From Myxococcales bacterium (GTDB lineage: Bacteria > Myxococcota_A > Polyangia > Polyangiales > Polyangiaceae): DNA of 64,000 bases. Positions 9,192-17,130 of the stretch are shown here, one piece after another. The stretch is from NCBI GenBank assembly GCA_016706225.1, contig JADJKB010000003.1, positions 310,001-374,000 on the forward strand, given 5' to 3'. Each line of letters opens with the position of its first letter. Position 1 is the stretch's first letter. A program made the position numbers and the translations under genes. The notes under the pieces were generated by a model. It was not told the DNA's origin and ran no database searches. It saw only the letters and a program-made list of their open reading frames with translations.

Positions 9192-10037
9192 ATGGCAGAC
9201 GCGCCGACGCTGACCGTGCAAGGGCACTCCGTGCCCGCGTTCATGTACGGGACGGCCTGGAAAGAGGCAGAGACCTCCCGCCTGACGAGCCTGGCGCTCG
9301 ACGCGGGCTTTCGCGCCATCGATACCGCAAACCAGCGCCGGCACTACTTCGAGGCCGGTGTCGGTGAAGCGGTGAAGGCTGCCATCGACGCGGGCAAGAC
9401 CACGCGTGAACAGCTGTTCTTGCAGACCAAGTTCACCTACGCGCGCGGCCAAGACCACCGCCTGCCGTACGACCCGCGCGCGGACTTCACGACTCAGGTC
9501 GAGCAGTCCTTCGCGAGCTCACTCGAGCACCTGGGGACGACGTACGTGGACTCGTTCGTGCTGCACGGGCCGGAGAGTGGCCGTGGACTCACTCCCGCGG
9601 ATCGCGAGACCTGGAGGGCAATGGAGGCCCTGATCAAAGCGGGCAAGGTCCGCTTGCTCGGCGTGAGCAACGTGTCCTCCGAGCAGCTCGCGGCGTTCTA
9701 CGAGCTATCCAGCGTGCCCATCGCCTTCGTCCAGAATCGCTGTTTTGCGCGCAGCGGCTGGGACCGTGAGGTACGGGCGCTGTGCCGAGCGAACGGCAGT
9801 ATCTATCAAGGTTTTTCCCTGCTCACCGCCAACGATCGGGAGCTCCGCACGCCGCGCGTTCGCGCGATCGTCGAACGCCTCGGCGTCGACGTTCCCCAGC
9901 TGGTGTTCGCGTTCGCGCGAACGCTGGGCATGCTGCCCCTGACGGGCACCTCTGACCCGGACCACATGCGGCAAGATCTCGAGAGTCAATCGCTCGAGCT
10001 GTCCGCAGCTGACGTGGACGCAATCGAGACTCTCTGA
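9192..10037 (+). CDS. Aldo/keto reductase
   Basis: A 281-residue NAD(P)H-dependent oxidoreductase with a TIM-barrel fold. The ATG at 9192 is chosen because it lies 8 nt after the pheS stop; the open frame running back to 8982 overlaps pheS. Catalytic tetrad: Asp in AIDTAN, Tyr in RRHYFEAGVG, Lys in FLQTKFTY, His in FVLHGPE. The longer spacing between Asp and Tyr (DTANQRRHY) is a variant I recall from a subgroup of the family. GVSNVS and the NADP-binding end (PLTGTSDPDHM) are also present. The substrate is not predictable. The position behind pheS suggests co-transcription but not a shared function. Confidence 0.9.
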   Translation: MADAPTLTVQGHSVPAFMYGTAWKEAETSRLTSLALDAGFRAIDTANQRRHYFEAGVGEAVKAAIDAGKTTREQLFLQTKFTYARGQDHRLPYDPRADFTTQVEQSFASSLEHLGTTYVDSFVLHGPESGRGLTPADRETWRAMEALIKAGKVRLLGVSNVSSEQLAAFYELSSVPIAFVQNRCFARSGWDREVRALCRANGSIYQGFSLLTANDRELRTPRVRAIVERLGVDVPQLVFAFARTLGMLPLTGTSDPDHMRQDLESQSLELSAADVDAIETL

Positions 10038-10040
10038 CTC

Positions 10041-10068
10041 GCAGCCTGCAGCCTGCAGCCTGCAGCCT
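10041..10068. repeat. Four perfect copies of a 7-bp tandem repeat
   Basis: (GCAGCCT)x4 in the 34-bp gap between the convergent aldo/keto reductase and PLP-enzyme genes. It is non-coding, within slippage range, and could vary in copy number. No dyad symmetry is apparent, so it is not a classical terminator. Confidence 0.9.
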
Positions 10069-10071
10069 GGC

Positions 10072-11202
10072 TCAGTGCTCGCGCGCCACGCGCGTGTAGC
10101 CCCGGAGCTCCCGCGGCAGATCCGCCGCCTGCATGCGCCCAGTCGAGACGCGGCGTGCGTCGAAGGTCAGCCAGAAGAGCACGCTCTCGGAGGCGTGAGT
10201 CTTGGCGCTCGCCGCGAGCGCAGCCATGGTTTTGGCGCTGTAGGTCGTGTCGAGCTCGAGCGCCGCGTGTTCTCTTGCGAGCGCGAGCGCCCGCCGCCCC
10301 GACGCGGTCGGCTCGGCATAACCACGACCGACAAACCCCTCGCGCACCTCGAGCGCAGCACTCTTGTCGGTCAGTGGAAAGCTGGGCTCGAGCTCGTGGA
10401 CCAGACGGCTCGTCGCGCCAAGCGCTCTCCGCAAGCCAGCCGGCGTGCCGAAGCGCTGACTCGCCGTGCGCACGGCGACGAGCTTCGAACGCAGCCGAGC
10501 TCGCGCTAGCCCCAGCGCCAGACCCACCGCGCTACCGCCGGTGCCGAGCGGGAGGTAGATCACCGCTGGCTCCGGCAGCATGCCGGCCCTCACCTGCGCC
10601 GCGAGCTCGAGCCCCGCCTCGACGAAGCCGACGTTGCCGAGCGGAGAGCTGCCACCGAGCGCGATGACGTAGGGCGCATCCTTCGCCCGACGAACGGCGC
10701 GCTCGACCTGAGCGTCCGAGCCAACCAGGTGCTGCTCGGCACCCAGCTCCGCCTGCGCCAGCAGGTGCTCGCGCGCCGCCGCGCTCGGTCGCTCCGGCAA
10801 GAGGTAGAGCCGCGCACTCAAGCCGCGCAGCCGCGCGTAGAAGGCGGTGGAGAGCGTCTGGTTCGAGCCGACGCCGCCCGACGCAACGAGCGTGGTGTGA
10901 CCCGCTGCCTCCGCTGCGCCGATCAATAGCTCCAGCTTGCGGACCTTGCTGCCGCCGTAGACTGCGCCCGCGCGGTCATCGCGCTTCACGAACAGCCGGC
11001 CAACCCCCAGGGCTCGGGCGAGCGCCGGCAACTCCTGCACGGGCGTGGGAAATTGCGCGAGCTCTACCCAAGGCAGTGCGGCACCCAGCCTCGAGCTCTG
11101 CCGGAGCAGCTCACGCGGCAGGGGCGCGGCGCTCGCGCTTTGGGGAGCGAGCACCCAGCCGCCGGTCGCGAGGCCCAGCTTCAGCAGCGCGCGGCGCTCC
11201 AT
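10072..11202 (-). CDS. Exported PLP-dependent enzyme, D-cysteine desulfhydrase/ACC deaminase family
   Basis: A 376-residue protein from the ATG at 11202; a GTG at 11244 would add 14 residues. The N-terminus ERRALLKLGLATGGWVLAPQ, ending SASAAP, looks like a twin-arginine signal peptide, consistent with a cofactor-loaded enzyme being exported folded. The fold-type II PLP core follows: Lys86 in YGGSKVRKL, the SGGVGSNQT substrate loop, and the phosphate-binding LPLGTGGSA. Members remove sulfide from D-cysteine or ring-open ACC; the substrate here cannot be fixed. It follows the ABC exporter gene with at most a 45-nt gap, so the two are probably one transcript. An exported member of this usually cytoplasmic family is uncommon. 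Confidence 0.82.
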   Translation of the reverse strand: MERRALLKLGLATGGWVLAPQSASAAPLPRELLRQSSRLGAALPWVELAQFPTPVQELPALARALGVGRLFVKRDDRAGAVYGGSKVRKLELLIGAAEAAGHTTLVASGGVGSNQTLSTAFYARLRGLSARLYLLPERPSAAAREHLLAQAELGAEQHLVGSDAQVERAVRRAKDAPYVIALGGSSPLGNVGFVEAGLELAAQVRAGMLPEPAVIYLPLGTGGSAVGLALGLARARLRSKLVAVRTASQRFGTPAGLRRALGATSRLVHELEPSFPLTDKSAALEVREGFVGRGYAEPTASGRRALALAREHAALELDTTYSAKTMAALAASAKTHASESVLFWLTFDARRVSTGRMQAADLPRELRGYTRVAREH

Positions 11203-11247
11203 GGACCAGGGGAACGCCGGAGCCTCGCCGAGCCATTCCCGCACTGC

Positions 11248-12909
11248 CTACTCGGCAGCGAGCGCCTGCGGCACGCACGCGTCGAGTGTGATGACCCGGG
11301 TCGCGAGCGCTGCGACCTCGGCGTGGTGGGTCACCAAGATGATACAACGCGTTCCTGCGAGCTTGGCGACGGCGCCAAGCACGTGCGCTCTCGACACAGC
11401 GTCGAGCCCTTCGGTCGGTTCGTCGAGCAACAGCACCGGTAGCTCCGTTGCGATGGCACGGGCCAAAGCCACCAGGCGACGTTCACCCCCGGAGAGCGGC
11501 GTGCCCCCTGGACCCACACGCTCGTCCGCCCGTGCGAGCAGGTCGACCGCACCGAGCTCGGTCAGCGCACGCCGCGCGCGAAGCTCGTCGCCGCAGGCCA
11601 GGCTGACGTTTTCGAGCAAGCTGCCGGTGACGAGCGGCGCGTCTTGCGGAACCCAGGCGAAGGGTCGCGCGTCGGGGCCCACGGCTGCGTCGGTCAGGTC
11701 CAGGTCGCCGTAGCGCAGCTTGCCCACGGTGCGCTCCAGGCCGAGCAGACCGCGGAGCAGCGTGGTCTTTCCGACACCACTGGGCCCGAGCACGGCCAGG
11801 GTCTCGGACGGGGCGAGCGAGACACTGGTGCGCGGCCCACGCTCCGTCGCGCCAAACTCCCAAAGCTCGAGCCTCCCCGCGTGTGCATGCCAGCTCGTTC
11901 GTGACTCGGCACTGGTGTCGACCTCACGCGGCTCGACGACGTTGGTCTCGAGCGCGCTGCGCGCGGACGCGCCCCGCTCCATCCAGGAACGCGCGTCCCC
12001 GAGATCCCTCAATGGCCGGTAGGCCATGAAACACACCGCCGCAAAGGCCACCAACCTGCCATCACCGAACGACATGCCAACGCGCTCCGCAAGCGCGACA
12101 CAGCCAACCAGTGCGAGCGCACCGAGCGCCTCGTTCGCCCCCGACAACGCAGCTCTTGATGCTTCGACCCGCGCAACCGCGCGCACCGCGTGCGAGCCCG
12201 TCTCTTCGAGCACCTGCGCCACGCGACCGGTGGCGCCAAATGTGCGCCAGAGGTCGATGTGACTGACGAGCTCGTCCACACCCTCGTGTAACTGCACGGC
12301 CCGAGCTTGCGCGAGCTCGCTCGCGCGCCGAAACCGGCTGCGGAGTTTGGCGAGCAACACTGCGAAGGGGATCAGCACGAGGGTGCCAACGAATGCGAGC
12401 AGGGGTGACACCAAGATCAGACCCACCACGATCGGCAGGAGCTGTGCCAACGCCCTTGCGCCGGACATCGCACCCTGTGCGACAGCGGCCTCGAGCTCCG
12501 CCAAGCGCACCGCAACCGTTGCGAGAACTCGCGGTCCTTTGTCCGGGAGACCGTCTTTGCCCCAACGCGTCACGAATCGTCGCCGCGCGACCAGCGCAAC
12601 TTCCCCCGCAGTTCTTGCCTGGAAATATCCGAGCAGTGTAGACCCCGCGCCCTTGACACAGGCGGCACCGAGCCCGACATAACAAATCTTCAACAACCCG
12701 AATCCCTCGCCAGATCCCCGCGGTTGGGCCAGCGCCTGAGTCAACATCCCCGCCGCAAATGCCAGGGCGCCGTGTCCGGCGCCCGTTAGAGCGAGGCTCA
12801 CCACGATCGCGACCAACGCGGTGCGGCGAGCGGGAAGATCCCGCCAGATCGAGCTGACGAAAGCCCAGGCTTTTCGCGAATTCGACTTTGCGCGGATCGA
12901 GTGCGGCAT
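11248..12909 (-). CDS. ABC exporter with fused membrane and ATPase domains
   Basis: A 553-residue half-transporter from the ATG at 12909 (MPHSIRAK); upstream in-frame codons read as basic non-protein-like sequence. The N-terminal half has about five to six membrane segments in the type I exporter arrangement. The ATPase domain runs from about residue 355: Walker A GPSGVGKTT (Lys381), Q-loop WVPQDAP, signature LSGGERRLVALARA, Walker B VLLLDEPTE, and switch His in VTHHAEVA. The overall layout is closest to CydD/CydC-type and lipid exporters; the cargo is unknown. Probably co-transcribed with the downstream PLP enzyme. A 12-bp palindrome CCGTAGTTACGG (12915-12926) lies 5 bp upstream of the start. 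Confidence 0.87.
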   Translation of the reverse strand: MPHSIRAKSNSRKAWAFVSSIWRDLPARRTALVAIVVSLALTGAGHGALAFAAGMLTQALAQPRGSGEGFGLLKICYVGLGAACVKGAGSTLLGYFQARTAGEVALVARRRFVTRWGKDGLPDKGPRVLATVAVRLAELEAAVAQGAMSGARALAQLLPIVVGLILVSPLLAFVGTLVLIPFAVLLAKLRSRFRRASELAQARAVQLHEGVDELVSHIDLWRTFGATGRVAQVLEETGSHAVRAVARVEASRAALSGANEALGALALVGCVALAERVGMSFGDGRLVAFAAVCFMAYRPLRDLGDARSWMERGASARSALETNVVEPREVDTSAESRTSWHAHAGRLELWEFGATERGPRTSVSLAPSETLAVLGPSGVGKTTLLRGLLGLERTVGKLRYGDLDLTDAAVGPDARPFAWVPQDAPLVTGSLLENVSLACGDELRARRALTELGAVDLLARADERVGPGGTPLSGGERRLVALARAIATELPVLLLDEPTEGLDAVSRAHVLGAVAKLAGTRCIILVTHHAEVAALATRVITLDACVPQALAAE

Positions 12910-13017
12910 CTGGACCGTAGTTACGGAGAGAGAGCGGCACCTAACGCGTCGAGAACGCCACGTCACGCAAACCCGGCCCCGGCCTTGCATCGTAACAAGG
13001 GGTCGACCTCTTCAGAC

Positions 13018-13266
13018 ATGTCGAACAGTTCAAACCAGAACCTCCAGCAGCTCGGCCCGAATGCTCTCCGACCGGGCACGGACATTGCAGCCAATTATTC
13101 GCCAATCGCTTCGCTCAGTCGCCCGAAGACCTCGGACACGGCCAAGACCCCCCGCCCGGCCGCGTCTGACACTCCCCCGCCCCACCTCCCTCCGCCCGGG
13201 AATCACTCCCTCGGCAAGGGGGTTCACCGACGTTGGTCCGATACGACGTCCTCTCACCCCGCTTAG
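13018..13266 (+). CDS. Possible 82-aa leader ORF upstream of the sigma factor gene
   Basis: The ATG at 13018 opens MSNSSNQNLQQLGPNALRPG and reads to a TAG at 13266, 7 nt before the sigma factor start and overlapping its ribosome site. Third-position G+C is about 73%, above random for the frame but below the neighbours. It is rich in Pro/Ser/Thr and has no recognised domain. A purine run (AAGGGG) lies about 15 nt upstream. It may be a real small protein, a translated leader that gates sigma factor translation, or chance. It occupies most of the 364-bp gap between the divergent ABC exporter and sigma genes; the remainder shows no clear promoter. Confidence 0.35.
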   Translation: MSNSSNQNLQQLGPNALRPGTDIAANYSPIASLSRPKTSDTAKTPRPAASDTPPPHLPPPGNHSLGKGVHRRWSDTTSSHPA

Positions 13267-13273
13267 GACCGCC

Positions 13274-14644
13274 ATGGCCCAGAATCGCGCCGCTACCGCC
13301 ACTGCCGAAAAGACCCCCGAGGTCGACGAGTTCGACGAGACGACGGACGTGCGTACGCGTTCTTCCATCGTTGCCGAAGAGGCTCCCGAGAGCGAGATGC
13401 GCAGCTCGTCCACCCCTTCGGAGGCCCCCGCGACGTCGGAGGACTCCTCGACCGACTCGATGCTCTCGCGCTACTTCCGCGAGATGGCAACCCATCAGGT
13501 GATGGGCCCTGACGAAGAGCTGCAGACCGCCCAGATGGTGGAGCGTGCGGAGATCGAACACTGGGCCGCGCTCTTGGCCTATCCGCCCTGCGCCGAGCTG
13601 GTGATCGCACAGATCGACGCGGACATCGGCACGACTGCCGAAGAAGATCGACCGCTCGCGCCGCAGCGCGAGGAGCTGCGCAAGCTGCTCAAGCTCCACA
13701 AGAAACAGCGCTCGAAGTTCCTGGCTCCTCAGCAGAAACGCTGGACCGAGCTGTCGGAAGAGCTGGCGCGCGACATCCGTCTGCCGGACTCCGATCGTAT
13801 CTGGATGGCAAACGCCAACCGGGTCGCCCGCGAGGTCGTGCTCGACCCAACCGACGACGCGGCCCGCCCGGTGCTGCCGGAGTCCGCCGCGTACAAACGC
13901 TTCATCGAGCGGGTAAAGGCGACCGACAACAGACAGCGCATGGCGAAGAACCGCTTCGTGAAGGCCAACCTGCGTCTGGTGGTCAGCATCGCGCGTCGTT
14001 ACAACCGTGGTCGCCTGCCGCTGATCGATTTGATCCAGGAAGGCAACATCGGACTCATGAAGGCGGTCGAGCGCTTCGACCACTCGCGCGGTTATCGCTT
14101 CAGCACCTACGCTTCGTGGTGGATCCGCCACGCGATCAGCCGCGCGCTGGCCGACAAGGGACGCGCGGTCCGCATCCCGGTGCACATGCTCGACACCTAC
14201 AACCGAGTGTCACGCGCCACGCAGACGATCATCGCCCGCACCGGCCGCGAGCCGACGGTCGAAGAGCTGGAGAAGGAGACCGGCATCCCGCGGGACAAGC
14301 TGGACAAGGTCCGCGACCTCTACGCCGATACGCCGTTTTCCCTGGATCGGCCGGTCGGGGACGAGGACGGACGCCGCTTCATCGACTTCCTGGTCGAGGA
14401 GAACAACCTCTCGCCCTACGACAACCTGGCCAACCAGAAATGGGCCACGGAGGTCCGGCGCCTGCTCGGCACCCTGACGCCGATCGAGAGCCGCATCATT
14501 CGCTGGCGCTTCGGCCTCGACAACGAGGACGAGCTCACGCTGAAGGAGATCGGCGACAAGTACAACCTGTCGCGAGAGCGCATCCGGCAGCTGCAGGAGC
14601 AGGCCATCGGTAAGATCCGCAAGCAGATGCGCGACAACTGGTGA
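13274..14644 (+). CDS. Sigma-70 family RNA polymerase sigma factor (group 1/2, RpoD/RpoS-like)
   Basis: A 456-residue sigma factor that directs core RNA polymerase to promoters. The ATG at 13274 has AGGA at 13265-13268. Residues 1-60 are acidic/Ser-rich; region 1.2 is DSMLSRYFREMATHQVMGPD; a non-conserved insert spans about 95-215; region 2 includes NLRLVVSIARRYNRG, LIDLIQEGNIGLMKAVERFD and FSTYASWWIRHAISRA; region 3 follows with GREPTVEELEKETG; region 4 ends with LKEIGDKYNLSRERIRQLQE. Region 4 reads more like a group 2 (stationary/stress) factor than the housekeeping sigma, whose usual form is VTRERIRQIE. Transcribed alone, ending at the strong hairpin at 14662. Confidence 0.9.
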   Translation: MAQNRAATATAEKTPEVDEFDETTDVRTRSSIVAEEAPESEMRSSSTPSEAPATSEDSSTDSMLSRYFREMATHQVMGPDEELQTAQMVERAEIEHWAALLAYPPCAELVIAQIDADIGTTAEEDRPLAPQREELRKLLKLHKKQRSKFLAPQQKRWTELSEELARDIRLPDSDRIWMANANRVAREVVLDPTDDAARPVLPESAAYKRFIERVKATDNRQRMAKNRFVKANLRLVVSIARRYNRGRLPLIDLIQEGNIGLMKAVERFDHSRGYRFSTYASWWIRHAISRALADKGRAVRIPVHMLDTYNRVSRATQTIIARTGREPTVEELEKETGIPRDKLDKVRDLYADTPFSLDRPVGDEDGRRFIDFLVEENNLSPYDNLANQKWATEVRRLLGTLTPIESRIIRWRFGLDNEDELTLKEIGDKYNLSRERIRQLQEQAIGKIRKQMRDNW

Positions 14645-14661
14645 GCCCCGCCTGTAACCAC

Positions 14662-14694
14662 GGCGCCTGGCGTTTACACTGATCGCCAGGCGCC
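14662..14694. terminator. Bidirectional terminator hairpin
   Basis: Perfect 11-bp inverted repeat GGCGCCTGGCG / CGCCAGGCGCC with an 11-nt loop, between the convergent sigma factor (stop 14644) and radical SAM (stop 14705) genes. A partial third copy of the arm (AGGCGCC) follows immediately. Very stable, but without a T tract. Confidence 0.75.
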
Positions 14695-14704
14695 AGGCGC
14701 CAGC

Positions 14705-16108
14705 TCACTCCGACAGCACCGCGGGTAGCTCGAGCGGGAAGGTCTCGTCCAGGTACGCATCCACATTCATCATGCGTTGGGTGCGCCAGAGCACACCCGC
14801 GAGCGCCCAGGCCTCGCGCGGGCCGATGCCCCGGAACCAGCGCAACCAGCGGCGCGAGGCGTGGCCCGAGGCGAGCACGTTGCGCTTCCAGCTCTGGACC
14901 ATCAGCTCGTAGAAGCGGCGCCGCCCGAGCTTCGGCTCCCACAGCACGTGGTGCATGTCGAAGCGTGCGAAGTCCTTCTCGGCCAGGCGCGCGCGGGTAC
15001 GGTCATAGTAGTCGGTGCCGGGCAGCGGCGTCAGCACCGTGAACCCGACCCGGTCCAGCTGCAGGCGATCGAGCAATGACCACAGGCTCTCGAAGTCACT
15101 CTCGTCCCAGTCTGGGTCGACCACGAAATTACCGGTGACACCGAAGCCGAGGCTGCGCGACAGTCGCACCGCGTCCTCGGAGTCACTCACCGTTGCGTCC
15201 TTCTGCAGCGCCGACAGCGCCGCGTCGGTGGCGGCCTCGAAGCCGAAGAACAGGTCGAAGCGCTCGGCCAGCGGCCGCCAGGCTTCGAGCACGTCCGCGC
15301 TCCGGGCAACGGTGTCGGCCCGCGTCTGCACCAAGAGCCAGCGCTTCTTCTGGTTGCGCTTGGAGAGCGCCGCCGCAAGCTCTCGGCTGCGCTCGCGGGG
15401 GTAAAAGAACAGATCGTCGATCACGAACACGTCGCCGCCCACACTCTCGAAGTCACGGCACACCGCCTCGATGTCCCGCGGCCGGTAGCTGTCCGCGCGT
15501 CCCACCGCGCAGAACGAACACCGGAACGGGCAGCCGCGCCCGGTCTCGACGGCCCAGATCGGGGAGCGGTGTACACAACGGTAGCTCTTGCGATACCGGT
15601 CGACGAGATCCCTGGCTGGCGCGAGCGCCGGCTCGATCCCATCTTCGCCCTCGGCCGACGGCGCGCGGCTGAGATCCCGGCCGCGCAGCTTGAACCCCGA
15701 GATGCTCTCGGTGAGGGGTCCGCGCTCGAGGGCCGCAACGAGTCGAGGTAGCGTTCGTTCACCGGCGCCCAGGCACACCGCGTCCACATCGGGGCCAGCG
15801 AAGGCCGCTGGGTCGGAGGCCGCGGCGTGACCGCCGACCACCACGAAAGCTCCAGGCCAGCGGGCTTTGACCCGCCGGGACAGCGCGAGCGTCTCGGGGA
15901 CGTCCAGCGTGTGGATGCAAGAAATGCCGACGACATCCGGGCGGTCGCGGCCGAACCCGCGGTCCAGGCGCAGATCTCGAAGCTCGACCGTGTGGCCCGC
16001 GCCCCGGAGCGCAGCCCCCAGGTACTCCAGGCCCAGTGGTTCCACGCGGAAAAAGGGCCCGAGGCCGAACCGCTCGTGGGCCCGAGGTCGGAGGAGCAGC
16101 ACTCGCAC
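14705..16108 (-). CDS. B12-binding radical SAM protein, similar to hopanoid C-3 methylase HpnR
   Basis: A 467-residue protein with a GTG start. Residues 1-130 form a cobalamin-binding domain (RVEPLGLEYLGAALRGAGH, DVVGISC, VVVGGHAAASDP). The radical SAM core carries the CxxxCxxC cluster motif as CPFRCSFC (Cys193, Cys197, Cys200). Compared from memory with HpnR, it shares the order RLEPLGLE, ARDLV..RRKY, RGCP..CSFC, FIVDD, ..TRAD, DPDWDE and TPLPGT-DYY, so a lipid-modifying methyltransferase role is plausible; this is inference, not a search result. Alternative: another B12-dependent radical SAM methylase. No hopanoid genes are visible in the window. It stands alone, convergent with the sigma factor gene. 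Confidence 0.8.
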   Translation of the reverse strand: MRVLLLRPRAHERFGLGPFFRVEPLGLEYLGAALRGAGHTVELRDLRLDRGFGRDRPDVVGISCIHTLDVPETLALSRRVKARWPGAFVVVGGHAAASDPAAFAGPDVDAVCLGAGERTLPRLVAALERGPLTESISGFKLRGRDLSRAPSAEGEDGIEPALAPARDLVDRYRKSYRCVHRSPIWAVETGRGCPFRCSFCAVGRADSYRPRDIEAVCRDFESVGGDVFVIDDLFFYPRERSRELAAALSKRNQKKRWLLVQTRADTVARSADVLEAWRPLAERFDLFFGFEAATDAALSALQKDATVSDSEDAVRLSRSLGFGVTGNFVVDPDWDESDFESLWSLLDRLQLDRVGFTVLTPLPGTDYYDRTRARLAEKDFARFDMHHVLWEPKLGRRRFYELMVQSWKRNVLASGHASRRWLRWFRGIGPREAWALAGVLWRTQRMMNVDAYLDETFPLELPAVLSE

Positions 16109-16140
16109 GGCAAACCGCTAGCACGCGGCGTCCGATGCTC

Positions 16141-16329
16141 CTATTCGAGCGGCGCGTATCCCGGCTTGTTCGGCGGCGGAACGATGGTCTCGTCCTCCTC
16201 GACCCCAGCGTCTGCGTGGGCCACTGCCGGCGCCTCCGCCCGAGGCCGGTTCGGCGAATGCGGGCCCGCCGGCGAGCTCTGCCGGTCACACGCGCCGGCC
16301 AGCAAGAGGACCCAGTACAGGCGTCGCAT
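16141..16329 (-). CDS. Small exported protein, probable lipoprotein
   Basis: A 62-residue protein from the ATG at 16329 (MRRLYWVLLLAGACDRQ); an ATG 18 nt further upstream is also in frame. A basic start, hydrophobic core and Cys at position 14 suggest a lipoprotein, although the lipobox (AGAC) is imperfect. The rest is Pro/Ala-rich and acidic, ending PPPNKPGYAPLE. It is 32 bp upstream of, and same strand as, the HpnR-like gene, and divergent from the Crp/Fnr gene, sharing the region that holds the Fnr-like palindrome. Function unknown. Confidence 0.6.
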   Translation of the reverse strand: MRRLYWVLLLAGACDRQSSPAGPHSPNRPRAEAPAVAHADAGVEEDETIVPPPNKPGYAPLE

Positions 16330-16362
16330 GGCGCGAAGTATGCCCAAGTCGATCCGCTAGAC

Positions 16363-16378
16363 ATTGACCCCCGTCAAT
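16363..16378. promoter_or_regulatory. Fnr-type palindrome with overlapping -10 element
   Basis: ATTGAC-CCCC-GTCAAT is a perfect dyad matching the Fnr/Dnr half-site layout (TTGAT-N4-ATCAA) at four of five positions per arm. A good -10 (GATAAT, 16384-16389) follows, placing the palindrome centre near -26 from a predicted start around 16396, which suits repression of the adjacent regulator gene. The same site could act on the divergent small lipoprotein gene. The encoded regulator has the matching ETLSR recognition helix. Confidence 0.6.
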
Positions 16379-16404
16379 CGTGCGATAATCAGACACCTGG
16401 TGAG

Positions 16405-17049
16405 ATGAGCACCTCTCTTCCGCTCCGTTGTCAGACCTGTGGGCTCGTGCTGCGAGCGGGCGCGTCCGAGTGTCCGTTCAGGGACACCCGCAAGTCCGCC
16501 GGCAGCATTTTGCTGCAAGAAGGCGTGAGACCGGAGTCGGTGGTGTACCTGCGCCGCGGCCAAGTGGTGCTGAGCTCCAGCGCCGCATCCGGCTCGGAGG
16601 TCTCTTGTGCCGTGCGGGGGCCCGACACGATGCTGGGGCTCGAGCTGCTCCTGGATCGCCCGATGCCCTACCAGGTGTGGGCGCTCAGCGACGTCGTCTA
16701 CTGCTCGCTCGATCGAGTCGCTGCGGAAGCATGGATCGGTGAACGCAAATCACCGGCCGGCGCAGCGCTCACCTATTCACTCGAGGAGTCGGCGCGCCGC
16801 ATCGGGGAGCGCCAGGCTTTGCAAGGGTCCGCACTCCGCCGCGCCGCACGTTTCCTGTTGCAGCAGTGCGAAGCCGCGGGCAGCGACGAACCCATCACCA
16901 CACCTCACCGCGTGCTCGCCGGCATGTTGGGCATGCGACCGGAGACCCTGTCGCGTGCGCTGGCGCAGCTGCGCGCCTCGGGCATGCTCGTGCAGGGGCG
17001 GGCCATCCAGGTGGCCGACGTCGCCCGCCTACGAGCTCTCGCCGATTGA
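16405..17049 (+). CDS. Crp/Fnr family transcriptional regulator with N-terminal cysteines
   Basis: A 214-residue regulator starting at the ATG at 16405, close behind the promoter. The N-terminus holds CxxC and a further Cys (LRCQTCGLVL, ECPF), then a cyclic-nucleotide-type beta-roll (about 30-120, GSILLQEGVRPESVVYLRRG) with two more cysteines (VSCAVRG, VVYCSLD). Residues about 150-210 are a winged helix with recognition helix RPETLSRALAQLRASGM. ETLSR matches the ETISR residues with which Fnr contacts TTGAT half-sites. The cysteines could bind an Fe-S cluster or sense redox or NO; spacing differs from E. coli Fnr. It lies directly upstream of the respiratory locus, a natural target. Confidence 0.85.
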   Translation: MSTSLPLRCQTCGLVLRAGASECPFRDTRKSAGSILLQEGVRPESVVYLRRGQVVLSSSAASGSEVSCAVRGPDTMLGLELLLDRPMPYQVWALSDVVYCSLDRVAAEAWIGERKSPAGAALTYSLEESARRIGERQALQGSALRRAARFLLQQCEAAGSDEPITTPHRVLAGMLGMRPETLSRALAQLRASGMLVQGRAIQVADVARLRALAD

Positions 17050-17130
17050 CCTGTTCCGCGCCGACTCGGCGGGGCGGGCAGGACGGATCCGACCTCTGGA
17101 ATGGCGCCGGGGCCCGCCCGATCTTCCCAC

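Noticed and set aside
9184..10071. Search for a hidden or diverged pheT after pheS
   Set aside because: The region is filled by an aldo/keto reductase with an intact catalytic tetrad, and nothing resembling the PheT tRNA-binding or B3/B4 domains is present.
12915..12926. 12-bp palindrome CCGTAGTTACGG before the ABC exporter start, considered as an operator
   Set aside because: Well placed, but a single short dyad with no matching regulator or second copy in the window; too weak to list as a feature by itself.
13115..14185. 356-codon minus-strand frame opposite the sigma factor gene
   Set aside because: The plus strand shows complete sigma-70 regions 1.2-4; the opposite frame is a shadow.
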